A DNA stretch of 64,000 nucleotides from Fragilaria crotonensis. Its lineage: Eukaryota; Bacillariophyta; Fragilariophyceae; Fragilariales; Fragilariaceae. This document shows, in pieces, positions 30,289 to 40,356 of the stretch. The translations under genes were made by a program, and so were the position numbers. Every line of letters begins with the position of its first letter. Position 1 is the stretch's first letter. Location: the NCBI GenBank assembly GCA_022925895.1, contig JAKSYS010000025.1:1-64000 (forward strand), given 5' to 3'. A model generated the notes under the pieces. It was not told the origin of the DNA. It saw only the letters and a list, made by a program, of their open reading frames with translations, and made no database searches.

Positions 30289-31051
30289 TTAATCCAGCTC
30301 GGTAAAATCGCCGTCATTCTTCCATCGACATACCAGCTGAACTTTGAATTCAGATAGCTTGATGCCAAAATGGACCAAAACCTTACAATTTTCTGCACTC
30401 AAGGTCGCCCCCTCTTTACACAACACGTAGTCGCCGCCCACGAGCACAATCTTACCCGTCTGAATTTCAACTGGCAATCCGAGCTTGCGGAAGTGTTCCA
30501 TCATAGAGACCGGATATGCTGACACCATTTCGTTCGTGATCACAACCCTCGTCGTCGCAACAGATCCGGCGCGGGCGAAATCCTCTTCCTGCAATGAAGC
30601 AAAATACTCCTCCACCTCCTCAGCGTCTCTCGAAGTCAACAAGAGGCCTACACTCCCCGTGATACGTTTGGCAACTTGGCAGAGGTTGTCGCCGAATTCT
30701 TCCTCTGGAGTTCTGCCCAAGGCAATTTGAAGTAACTTGTTCTTCCCCAGAAAGATGCGCGAGCTGTTGTTTTCGTCACCGTCTCGAAAGTGCAAGCGAA
30801 CATTCTTGAACTTGTTGCTTCTCATGTTCTCATAAGAGAATAAGTAAAGCGTGTCATGCTTGCCAATAGCCTCTCGAACCTCCGAGATGTACGTGGATTT
30901 GTGGTCTCTAGTTTTTTTCGCTGTCTGGGTCAAATTGACTGCCAAAAACGATTAGCAAGAGGTCAGACATGATCACTCAACGCGACTACACCCGTGTATG
31001 TCTCTCATGGACAATCAACGTACCAACTTGGGCTCTCCTGTTCTTGGGCAT
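30289..31051 (-). CDS. MRTO4: ribosome assembly factor MRT4 (two exons)
   Basis: Exon 1 is only 28 nt (31051-31024, MPKNRRAQV), followed by an 85-nt intron (31023-30939, GTACGT...TTGGCAG) and exon 2 30938-30289; 225 residues. The join VV|NLTQTAKKTRD fits the MRT4 start (Met-Pro-Lys basic, then LTKTAKK). Conserved blocks are SSRIFLGKNKLLQIALGR, DNLCQVAKRITGSVGLLLTS, DFARAGSVATTRVVI and GDYVLCKEGATLSAENCKVL. MRT4 is a P0-like protein that holds the stalk site of the pre-60S ribosome in the nucleolus until P0 replaces it. The 28-nt first exon is easily missed. The gene converges on the DHQD/SDH gene. Confidence 0.9.
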
Positions 31052-31401
31052 GGTTCGCGATGGTGGGAAGGGAAGGGAACGCTGATAAGCTGGTGAGAGG
31101 CTGGTTTGTGAAACTACGACACGGCTTGCGAAGCAATAGAAATCTTGATGATGAACGTCGCCCAGTTTCCAAGTTTTCTCAATTGTAAAATCACTGGTCC
31201 TGTGGTCGCGTGTGGTGGGTGACTCTGTGTACCAAAAATTGGACCCTCGATGTTGATAGGCAGACAGACGCAGGATGTCTGTAATGCTGTTACAGGTTAC
31301 AGCATGCATACCGGTACTGTATACTGCATACACTGCATACAGCATACTCGTACACATGTACAACACACAAAATTGACCCGTCCATATGGAGCACACTGTG
31401 A
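31052..31401. other. spacer between MRT4 and the Harbinger element
   Basis: No gene supported. CATAC/GTAC repeats at 31300-31360; the TGA target duplication of the next element is at 31399-31401. Confidence 0.4.
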
Positions 31402-31467
31402 GGGCGTGTCCATACAAACCAACTTCGATCCAAGTTTCCAGGTTTTCCAAGGGCACATAACCAATTC
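31402..31467 (+). repeat. left terminal inverted repeat of Harbinger element
   Basis: About 65 bp, inverted match to 35141-35205. Confidence 0.85.
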
Positions 31468-31593
31468 ATTTTAGGTTCGATTTTGTTCCCCCGAAGTAGT
31501 GTCCATACAACAAAATGGAAATCCAAGGACCTGGTATCCAAGTTCCGATTGCCCACCTTCCAGAAATCACATTTGATAAGGTAGCAAGATTCG

Positions 31594-32853
31594 ATGACGA
31601 TGATGACTGCCAGCCCCCGGCGGAGACAGCAAATGTCGTATGCAAATGATTTAGAGTATTTGTCGTCTGTCGCAAACGTCGTTGCGAATGTGGCTGCTGT
31701 CGTCGTTGATGTTGCGATTCGACGGCGTCGATTGCGGACACGAAGGACAAAAAAGGGATCTGTCCCTGGACGTGTATTTCAGCAACGCAAGCGCAGGTCA
31801 GTTCGAGACATTTACAAAGAGCTTGGAAAAGTCTACTTCAGGAGGGCATATAGAATGAAGTACCGAACGTTCACGAGTCTCGCAAATGAGCTTCGTCCCT
31901 ACATCATCCAGGCATCTGGTCAGAAAGGTGGAGCCCGATACATTCCTAATGGACCAATTTCGCCAGATGTCCGACTTGCTTGTGCCATTCGTTGGTTTGC
32001 TGGTGGCTCCGTCTATGATATAATGACCACCTACGGTATTGGTCACACCGACACAACTAACAGCTGGTGGTATGTTGTGGATGCCATCAACAGACATCCA
32101 AAGTTTAAGATTGTGTACCCCGACAATCATGATGAGCAGCGAGCAATAGCCCAAGGCTTCTACGACGTTTCAAGTGCGGGTTTCAGGTGCTGTGCAGGGG
32201 CAGTAGATGGTATTCTAATTTGGACGCACAAGCCATCACCAAGAGATTGCGAACGCTCTGGGTGTAGCCCCGGCAAATTTCACTGTACAAGGAAGAAGAA
32301 GTTTGGACTGAATTGTCAAGCAGTCTGTGATGTTCGGGGACGGATTCTGGACATATCAATCCAGTACCCGGGATCGACATCAGATTGTCTTGCATTCGAA
32401 GGAATGTCACTGTTCAACAAACTTGAAGATGGCATTTTAGCTCCGGGACTGTGCCTGTTTGGAGACAATGCATACTTGAACACACCGTACATGGCAACAC
32501 CGTATGCAGCTGTTTCTGGTGGAACAAAGGATTCATACAACTTTTATCACTCCCAATTGCGAATTCGTATTGAATGCACATTTGGTATGTTGACACATAG
32601 ATGGGCAATCTTACGAAGTGCGATACCGATGAATGTTACGGTACACAAGACTGTTGCGCTAGTACTCGCACTCGCAAAGCTCCATAACTACTGTATTGAT
32701 GCCGAGGATGGCAATTCTGATCTGACTCACACAGCGAGTGATGAGTGGCTGACTGAAGTCAATGGTGGTGTACCCTTGGTTGCAACAGGATCCATCCTCC
32801 AGTCCCAACGACGTCATACCCGAACAATTGCTGGATGGTGGCAACCATTTTGA
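31594..32853 (+). CDS. PIF/Harbinger DDE transposase
   Basis: 419 residues, uninterrupted. An Arg-rich N-terminus (AIRRRRLRTRRTKK) and a helix-turn-helix-like part (RLACAIRWFAGGSVYDI, about 127-143) precede the DDE_Tnp_4-type nuclease. The catalytic acids are Asp205 in CAGAVDGILI, Asp291 in LFGDNAYLNTPY and Glu327 in RIRIECTFGML. QYPGSTSDCLAFE and LAKLHNYCID are further family blocks. It cuts the element out and inserts it at 3-bp sites, normally together with the second protein encoded on the other strand. Confidence 0.95.
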   Translation: MTMMTASPRRRQQMSYANDLEYLSSVANVVANVAAVVVDVAIRRRRLRTRRTKKGSVPGRVFQQRKRRSVRDIYKELGKVYFRRAYRMKYRTFTSLANELRPYIIQASGQKGGARYIPNGPISPDVRLACAIRWFAGGSVYDIMTTYGIGHTDTTNSWWYVVDAINRHPKFKIVYPDNHDEQRAIAQGFYDVSSAGFRCCAGAVDGILIWTHKPSPRDCERSGCSPGKFHCTRKKKFGLNCQAVCDVRGRILDISIQYPGSTSDCLAFEGMSLFNKLEDGILAPGLCLFGDNAYLNTPYMATPYAAVSGGTKDSYNFYHSQLRIRIECTFGMLTHRWAILRSAIPMNVTVHKTVALVLALAKLHNYCIDAEDGNSDLTHTASDEWLTEVNGGVPLVATGSILQSQRRHTRTIAGWWQPF

Positions 32854-33136
32854 CGACATTGGTGGCGTCACTGGTCGGTACAATAGGCAGCGACGTTACA
32901 ACTACGTCAGTGAAAATGCTGGAGTACCACTTCCGAGAGATCAGTTACACTCCTACATTGCATCAATTGGTGTGACGCGACCGACACCTCTACCTGTGCG
33001 ATGATCCTCGTAGTATTTAAGTACGAGCAGTAATTACTAAGAGCAAGCGTGATGCTATCGTACTTCAAGCGACTACTATACAATTAATGGCATACGACAG
33101 TGCTATCTTCTTCATTACAAACGTGGCTCCACAACA

Positions 33137-34845
33137 CTAGCTAGTAGTATCATTGCTATCCTCCTCGTCCAATAAACGAAGCTCCTCTTCCAAGAGGCGA
33201 CCTTCATTGACATAAAACTCTGAAAGTCTTTTACTTCGTTCGTCACTCATATCCAATTCTGCATTCATCCTACGATATTGTCGTGCGAGGTCAAGCAATT
33301 CCGTTCGACGTTGGAAAAGACGTTTGCGAGACTGTTCTTCTTGTTCTGATCGAAGCCTTTTCGCTTCCAACTCTCGTTCGTGAGTCCGATCTCGTTCCCG
33401 ATCGATTCGCATTTGTCGCTGACACTCGGCCAGGTCTCTCACTGATTCAATGAGAGGAGTAAAAAGGCGTTGATGTTCTTGTTGGTCCCCTTCTTGCAGT
33501 CCTGCATGGCGGTGCCGTCCTCGCTGACTGCGACTGCCACCACTGCTTGTGCTCGTGACACTTGGTGCCATTGATGCATCCGCTGCACCTGTATTATTGG
33601 TGAGACGTTGTAGAGACGATTGAAGTAGTTGGTGAGTATCCGCTACTTCCCAGAAGTATAACAGGTAGGATGGCCTACCGTTGAGGAATGCCGCTCGGCT
33701 TTGGAGTGCACGTGGTGGTCGACTCTTGAGAGAACCGATTGTGGTGCTGCTGTGACTGGTAGGAGACAAGTCGTCATCTGATAACGATTCGACTTCACTG
33801 TTGACCTCCTCCTGGTCAGCACCAGTACCAGTATCCCCTTCTTCCTCTTGGTCCCTGCCGCCTTCGCCTTGTCCACTTTGCTCCCAGCGAGTTATAATGC
33901 GAAGCAATTCTGACCTCATTGAAGTGAAACAGTCTTCAACTTTCTGCGGTGTCGCTGGAACTAATCCGGAGACGAGGTCATACGAACAATCGGTTGCCAG
34001 TTGGAAATCTAAATGACATTCCGAAGGCGGAGCTACAGGGTTGAATGAAGGGTTGTTCCAAAGCTCAGCAATAACTTCGAAGACAGTTGGGGGTCTGCAA
34101 AAACAAAGACGACACGTGTTAGTAAGTGCATTGCAGCAGTGCTGAAATGAGAACCACACAACATCACTTACCTATTATCACAGTTACGTGCATCTAATTG
34201 CTGACGCGATCGGCTGTTCGCTCTCGTGAGGAAAAGACACTTGACATTGTCCTGCGTTAGACACATAATAATGCGAAGGTATGGAACACTGCCGCGCCAG
34301 TGACCCCGCCCTCCGCTACTTGTACCACGCTGAACACCACCAGCAGGAGCATTCGTCGGCACCTGCTGCTGTTCGTCTGTCCTCCTTTCTAGCACGTTGC
34401 GAAGCCTCAGTACTTCCATCGTTAAAAATTCAATGTCCTTTTCATCTCGAACTGGGTTTCGATGAAGCCATTCTGACGTCTGTAAACGAGTCCAGTTACT
34501 TGGACGTGGCACTGGAACAATTTCAAACAAGTTGGCACGACGCACAATTTCATTCACATAGTCAGTGTTGCGAGGACGCATGATTGAAGTCTTTGGGAGC
34601 AGGGACCATGGCTCTCGTTCAAAAGAGAAGAGAGGTTCATTGTTGCTGTCTCGCACTCCAATACTTAGTAAGTACAGTACCTTTTTGTTGTTGCCCGACT
34701 CGATGTAGAGCTGTTGACTGAGAGAGCAGCCATCGTTGCGGTGCTGTCCTTCAGGGGGGGTTGCTTCATCGTTGTCGTGCTGAGGAGCGGCCAAGAACGT
34801 TGCGTCGTCAGCATCTGCTGATGCTGAGGAATGTTCAGAACTCAT
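33137..34845 (-). CDS. second protein of the Harbinger element (DNA-binding or nuclear-import partner, two exons)
   Basis: Exon 1 is 34845-34172, the intron 34171-34095 (GTAAGT...TTTGCAG, 77 nt, phase 2) and exon 2 34094-33137; 543 residues. The splice gives NCDNR|PPTVFEVIAELWN in frame. The protein has a conserved-looking core (HWRGSVPYLRIIMCLTQDNV, then NDPSF-type and TSMRSELLRIITRWEQSG), an acidic middle and a long Glu/Arg-rich coiled coil near the C-terminus (about 430-530). In other Harbinger elements the partner is a Myb/SANT protein that carries the transposase to the nucleus. I cannot see a clear Myb repeat, so the same role is inferred from position. Confidence 0.75.
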
Positions 34846-35140
34846 TGTCTCTCGGCACCCAGCATTCTGCTGCTATGCTAGAGTGCCACAAGTTCTGCGA
34901 AATTATGTATGCATACGAGTTGCTAATTCTCGGAAGCAGAACACTGTTCTTGCATGCGTATGCAAAGATCTTTTTGAATCAAGTTGAATCTTCCAGAATG
35001 AGTGGTCAAAACTCAAGAGGTTGAACAGGATATGAAACTTGGATTTGTTAACTTGGCTAAAAAAGTCTCGTTAACTTGGATTGCCAAGGCCGCGAAAGAC
35101 GAGTCCCACTAACTCAGAAATCGAAGTTGAATCACGAACG

Positions 35141-35205
35141 ATTTGGTTATGTGCCCTTGGAAACTTCGAAACTTGGATCGAAGTTGGTTTGTATGGACAC
35201 GCCCT
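35141..35205 (-). repeat. right terminal inverted repeat of Harbinger element
   Basis: Inverted match to 31402-31467, followed by the TGA target duplication. Confidence 0.85.
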
Positions 35206-36064
35206 GAGAAGTGCGAACAACGAATACTCGGAGTACAGTACCAGGGTACTAGTACCAGGGTGGTACCACCTACAGCCTACAGCAACAAGGAATCATATGC
35301 ATACTGTTCTGAGTTTTGAGTACTATACAAAGTACGCCAGACTCCAGTGGTAGACTACTGGTAGTAGATATGACATAGTACGCAGTATGCACACGCTATT
35401 CTTGCGTACTGTACAAGTCTACCAGTAGTACAGGGTACGAGTATGCCTGTATTGTACTCCATACATTGCATTCTACTAGTACTGTACCATGTGTACTTAA
35501 ATTAGTACCTAGAGTACCGATACCACTCGTACTGTGTTTGGCACCGAACGCTCTTTTCCGAGTGGATTAAGCAACATTGTGCAAATGGAGTACTAACGAG
35601 GAATTACCATGAGGCATGAGGTCACCTTGCCCCCATGGATGTGCTTAGGACAAGGATGGAATGAATGTATGAATATACTATGCACAACATGTTTGATGCT
35701 TTACCGAGAGGTGGATCTGCTAACAGATAAAGGACGCGCATCTACCTGTTTATTTCCCGTTGGCCGTGCCTCCGCTAGCGAGGTTCTATCACACAAGAGG
35801 AGAGGGGATGTCTCTCCTCGTCGTCGAGTTCATTTTGAATATTAAAAAAGGGAAATGAGATCGAGGGCACATCGATTGAAGGGTGTTGGCAGCTGCAGTT
35901 TTATCCTCCGAGTGGAGTTTACCTAGTACGTATCCCTAGGAACAAAACGAATAACACAGCGCTATTGTAGTATTGAGCTTTTCGACTTAATGAATTTCTT
36001 CCCTTGACTCCAAGCGATCTACGCCAAACATCCTTCGGCCTTACGAAACCTTGGCGTAATCAGT
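35206..36064. other. long GTAC-rich spacer
   Basis: No gene supported in about 860 bases. 35220-35540 is the densest run of GTAC, AGTACC and GGTACT strings in the window, several of them palindromic. Confidence 0.45.
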
Positions 36065-36379
36065 TCAATGATGATCAAGGGACTCGGCCGTCTTGGCAAG
36101 TTCCAAATTCTTCTTGTATTGTTCGTTGATTGCTTTCACTCTGACGTACTCCTTCTTGTGATGAAGGCATTCCAGGTAGTCCAGTTTCTCGGGGATACAG
36201 ACAGAAACAGTATCATTTTCACGGTTTTGCTGCGGAAGCATGAAGGTGATGCGGTCAGTGTCAGCACGGCAGAGTTTGCATTATCGTCTCACTCCTGCAC
36301 TCACCAAGCAATCCTTGAAGTCAGAAAAGTATGGGTAGCACCGTCCAAGCTTCCCCTTGATACCCCAGCCGCTCGACAT
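36065..36379 (-). CDS. NDUFS5: complex I subunit NDUFS5 (15 kDa, two exons)
   Basis: Exon 1 36379-36305, intron 36304-36230 (GTGAGT...CCGCAG, 75 nt, phase 0), exon 2 36229-36065; 79 residues. The start MSSGWGIKGKLGRC matches the NDUFS5 opening. Two Cys-x9-Cys pairs are present: CYPYFSDFKDC in exon 1 and CIPEKLDYLEC followed by LHHKKEY in exon 2. Twin CX9C proteins are oxidised in the mitochondrial intermembrane space; this one is an accessory subunit of respiratory complex I. Neither exon alone is long enough to look like a gene, so it could be missed by simple ORF calling. Confidence 0.88.
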
Positions 36380-36734
36380 GATGACTTTCTGGTAACAAAG
36401 CGAATACAGACGAACGACGGCGTCTGCTGAAAGGAATACCGCAACGCCTTCATCGCCGACAGCGTACTCCGTGTACATGGCAACGTCTGGCTGTCTGACG
36501 TGTGGATTCAGAAATTGACTCGACTAAAAACAAAAATGCAGGAATCAACACTGTATTCTGTATTCCGTATTCCCAATTCCGTGTATGCGTACTCCAGTAC
36601 TGGTACTGAGAATTCTACTATGATACCGGTACTGGTAGTGATTGCATGTTGGCGGTGTTGGCACAGGCAAAAGGCATCCTCTGAAATTGCTGGTACCGGT
36701 ACGACCGTAAGGTCTACTAGAGATCAAGGATTAC
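36380..36734. other. spacer before the minisatellite
   Basis: No gene supported. Repeats of GTACTGGTACC type at 36590-36710. Confidence 0.35.
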
Positions 36735-37625
36735 TGTTCCAGTGTTCCAGTGTTCCAGTGTTCCAGTGTTCCAGTGTTCCAGTGTTCCAGTGTTCCAGTG
36801 TTCCAGTGTTCCAGTGTTCCAGTGTTCCAGTGTTCCAGTGTTCCAGTGTTCCAGTGTTCCAGTGTTCCAGTGTTCCAGTGTTCCAGTGTTCCAGTGTTCC
36901 AGTGTTCCAGTGTTCCAGTGTTCCAGTGTTCCAGTGTTCCAGTGTTCCAGTGTTCCAGTGTGCCAGTGTGCCAGTGTGCCAGTGTGCCAGTGTGCCAGTG
37001 TGCCAGTGTGCCAGTGTTCCAGTGTTCCAGTGTTCCAGTGTTCCAGTGTTCCAGTGGTCCAGTGGTCCAGTGGTCCAGTGGTCCAGTGGTCCAGTGGTCC
37101 AGTGGTCCAGTGGTCCAGTGGTCCAGTGGTCCAGTGGTCAAGTGGTCAAGTGGTCAAGTGGTCAAGTGGTCAAGTGGTCAAGTGGTCAAGTGGTCAAGTG
37201 GTCCAGTGGTCCAGTGGTCCAGTGGTCCAGTGGTCCAGTGATTCAGTGATTCAGTGATTCAGTGATTCAGTGATTCAGTGATTCAGTGCTGGTCCAGAGG
37301 TCCAGTTGTCCAGTTGTCCAGTTGTCCAGTTGTCTTGACCAGTTGACCAGTTGGCCAGTTGGCCAGTCGGCCAGTCGGCCAGTCGGCCAGTCGGCCTGAT
37401 GCCCTGATGCCCTGATGCCCTGATGCCCTGATGCCCTGATGCCCTGATGCCCTGATGCCCTGATGCCCTGATGCCCTGATGCCCTGACGCCCTGACGCCC
37501 TGACGCCCAGTTGCCCAGTTGCCCAGTTGCCCAGTTGCCCAGTTGCCCAGTTGCCCAGTTGCCCAGTTGCCCAGTTGCCCAGTTGCCCAGTTGTCAACTT
37601 GTCCGGCTGTCCGGTTGCCCAGTTG
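36735..37625. repeat. 8-bp minisatellite in graded variant blocks
   Basis: About 890 bp of an 8-bp unit. Successive nearly pure blocks are TTCCAGTG (~28 copies, to 36960), TGCCAGTG (7), TTCCAGTG (5), GTCCAGTG (~10), GTCAAGTG (8), GTCCAGTG (5), ATTCAGTG (6), then a less regular part with GTCCAGTT and GGCCAGTC, GCCCTGAT (~11, then a GCCCTGAC variant) and GCCCAGTT (~13). Because 8 is not a multiple of 3, the array is open in all frames and yields repeated 8-residue peptides, which I take as artefact and not as a gene. Confidence 0.97.
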
Positions 37626-38144
37626 TTTGGGGTTTTTGTGGCGCCAGTGGTTTACGTCGTAGTTGTGTATGATTGCTTTTCAGTGTTTGAGTGCTTTATC
37701 GGTATCTCTGCACAATGCTGCTATTGCGCAATCTGTATCGCTCTCCAATCGAACACAGATTAAATTCCACGTTCTCGTTAGGCAAGCAGAAGTACGAACC
37801 GTTGAACCAGGAGTATGGAGCAACCCAACATTAGATGAGATTAGCCGTGTCATTACTAGAGTATGCAGCATTTAATTCAGGATCGTTCACCCCCGGTCAA
37901 GGACGGTTATCTCCGCTACCCTGCATCTTGGACCGAGAGAGTCACAGCCTTGGCATGAACACCAAGGGCTAAAGAGTTACGCAGCGGGTGTTTAGATTAA
38001 CTTCTGCAGACCTCCAAAAGATTATTGTACCCCGAAGAGAACTTCAATTCAACCGGGTTCTAGTAAACTATGTTTGAGACTACTGTGAACGAGAGGGCAA
38101 TGGCGAGGAGGTCTGACTCTCACATGAATGCACCTTTAGAGTTC
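37626..38144. other. spacer after the minisatellite
   Basis: No gene supported. A short open frame (37663-37875) has no recognisable motif. Confidence 0.35.
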
Positions 38145-39247
38145 CTAATCGATCTTCTTGGCAACGGCTGCTGCCGAATGGACCAAGCAACCTGTCACAA
38201 GGCTGACGGTAACGAACACCCCACCAACAATGCTTATCAAAGAACTTAGAAAGATCAGGAAGCTGTCTCGCGCTTCCACGTGATGAACTGCGAGAGGGGT
38301 GAAGTCGTACGATACGGCCAGACCAGGCAAAAAACGACTTCCCTGACTCGCCAACGTTTCGGGTTGAATAATGTGCTCTGTAACCGATAGCTGATATTGG
38401 TTGCGTGTGCTCAGGAAACCTTGATATTGCGTGGGGATTACTTTGACCTGAACGTCTGTCACACCAATACCACCGGCGTCGTTCCGAACGACATTAATAT
38501 CGTTTTGTAGCGGGTTCTTCATCAAGGCGAATGGCTCGCCAAAATGAATGTGATGAATGAAGTGACTGATTATTGGAAGAAAGCGAATTAGGAAATTCCG
38601 TGGTCTCGCGATGGGAGTATGTATCATCATTTTCCAAAATGCAACACTTACGTTGTATTGAACATGCTGCCCGTCGTCTCTTGATTCCGTACATTAAACA
38701 TTTGCATGCCCATCATGAGGAAGGCGGACGCTTCCCGCCACGCCGCGGTACTCAGTCCCAGCGTGAAGGCTCCGCCGACTCGAGAAACAAAATAGTGCCC
38801 CTCGAATGTGCATCCTTGATGCAAATCTGAATGTGACGGCAATGAGACGGACCCAGTAGCCTTTTGCCATTCATATGCCAAGAGGGGGCGCGTGCTTATT
38901 CTCGACGAAATGCCATGCATCTGTCGAAACTTGGGATCCTTGTAGGACATGCCGTCGTGGCTGAAATCCATTCGTGAGCAGGTAATATGCGGAAATGAAA
39001 TGTGGAAATCAACGTTGATTCGACCTCTTTCAGCATAATCAACAGCATCGAGTGGCTGAACAGGATGCCACTGCGATCTAGAGAGATGAAGAGAGTGTCT
39101 AGTGACTCCAGTCACATAAACGTAAAGTTGACCAAAAAAAAGAAGACCTGCAGCGATCGAGGCAACCAACGTTATGATTCCTCCCAGGATTGATTGTTGC
39201 CTCAAATCCTCTCTTGGTTTCGCGAAGGCATCAAGCCGCTTCCACAT
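38145..39247 (-). CDS. ERGIC/Erv41-Erv46 family ER-Golgi cargo receptor (two exons)
   Basis: Exon 1 39247-38652, intron 38651-38566 (GTAAGT...AATCAG, 86 nt, phase 2), exon 2 38565-38145; 338 residues. The start LDAFAKPREDLRQQSILGG is followed by a membrane segment (IITLVASIAAGLLFFGQLYVY), a luminal domain with INVDFHISFPHITC, the family motif FNTTHFIHHIHFGEPF across the splice, and a second membrane segment near the C-terminus (LIFLSSLISIVGGVFVTVSL). These proteins cycle in COPII/COPI vesicles between ER and Golgi. Whether it is the Erv41 or the Erv46 partner is not clear. Confidence 0.87.
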
Positions 39248-39502
39248 GTTCGACAGGATGGCAAGGAGGCAGACGTGATGGACGATCCGGATGTGAGTAG
39301 TCGCCTATCGCAGGCGGTGGCAATGTTGCTGCGACTCCGATCTCCGATGTCGAATGTACGTACAGTAGAAAAAGTCAGTACAGTAGAATTCAAGCCTCAA
39401 ACGACGCGTACAGTACTCGAGTACATGTATGTCATCTCCTTTGGGTGTAAGAATTTGAGCAGACATTGTGTTGTTTATTGTCCGCTTCAGTGTGTATGAT
39501 AC
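39248..39502. other. spacer between ERGIC-like gene and tRNA
   Basis: No gene; GTACAGTAGAA-type repeats at 39360-39425. Confidence 0.3.
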
Positions 39503-39575
39503 GGTTCTGTGGTGTAGGTGGTTAGCATTCAGGGTTCTGATTCCTGCGACGGGGGTTCGAGTCCCCCCAGAACCT
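39503..39575 (+). tRNA. tRNA-Gln (anticodon CUG)
   Basis: The acceptor arms GGTTCTG and CAGAACC pair. The D arm carries TGGTGTAGGTGG and GTTAGCAT (A box). The anticodon stem CAGGG/TCCTG closes the loop TTCTGAT, with anticodon CTG. The T arm is GGGGG-TTCGAGT-CCCCC (B box GGTTCGAGTCC). No intron. It opens GG, as is usual for eukaryotic tRNA-Gln. The 3' CCA is not encoded. Confidence 0.95.
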
Positions 39576-39579
39576 TTTT
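39575..39579 (+). terminator. RNA polymerase III terminator
   Basis: A run of five T follows directly on the tRNA-Gln acceptor end. Confidence 0.8.
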
Positions 39580-40356
39580 GCAGATCAAACCTGGATCATC
39601 TTTCTTTATCTGAACACGACGTTTGGTTAAGGGCGAATCCTTATGAAGTCTTAGCTGCCGCTCAACCCCTCGCTCACAAGGTGATCATGAGGAAGGCATA
39701 GAATTTTTTTGCATTTCTTCATAACTGGCTCGTGAGAACATCCTGCTTTCGAACTCGTTCGCATTTTGCGTTGTACCCTCCTTGTAGGTCCACTGCCTCA
39801 GAGCATCGTTTGCTCACCATAGTTTTTTGTAGTCTACCGACTTCTTGGATGATAAACTCCTCTGAGTCGCTTAAATAATGTAGCATAAAAGCAAGTAATT
39901 GATAGAGTGCAGGCAACAAATGTCACACAAACAACCAACACCCTACAATGTGTGGTGTTATGAAATACACCAGTACTCCAGTACTACGTATCATACAATT
40001 CTTCCTATGCAAACAAGCTACAGTACTGTGAAAACAGGGCGATCGATTTCTTTTTTCATTAAAAAAGTAAGGAGAAAGGGAGAGTCATACATACTGTAGA
40101 ACAGTATAACTCATACGCTCATACGCTGTCACGCTTGGAAGTCGCAGATCGTGCGAAAATTCTGTCCGTATTCGAAATAATGGCAGCAGAAGTACGGCAA
40201 TAGAGATTACGATTGCAACTGCCAATAATCAAGGACACGACGACACATATTCCATTGAAGCCAAAGCAAGCTTTTCGCCATTCTGCATTGAATCTTCGAT
40301 CTGTTCTTTGCTTTTTTGTTATCTAGCGTTTCGTTGACTAGCGGGAGAGCAAGACC
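39580..40356. other. spacer upstream of the MCTP-like gene
   Basis: No gene supported. GTAC strings at 39968-40030 and 40085-40125. The promoter of the next gene should lie near 40200-40356. Confidence 0.35.

Larger units (their letters stand above)
31402..35205. mobile_element. PIF/Harbinger DNA transposon, apparently complete
   Basis: 3804 bp with inverted ends starting GGGCGTGTCCATACAAACC at 31402 and mirrored at 35205. The match covers about 65 bp with few changes (shared AACTTCGATCCAAGTTTC and CCAAGGGCACATAACCAA). TGA flanks both ends (31399-31401 and 35206-35208), a 3-bp duplication as expected for this superfamily. It encodes a DDE transposase on the plus strand and a second, convergent protein on the minus strand, the two-gene pattern of autonomous Harbinger elements. 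Both frames are open, so it could be active. Confidence 0.9.

Noticed and set aside
36500-37257. Long open frames inside the 8-bp minisatellite, both strands
   Set aside because: An 8-bp unit without stop codons is open in every frame and encodes only repeated 8-residue peptides. No start context, domain or unique sequence.
37663-37875. 70-residue frame after the minisatellite
   Set aside because: No motif, no splice partner and no clear start context.
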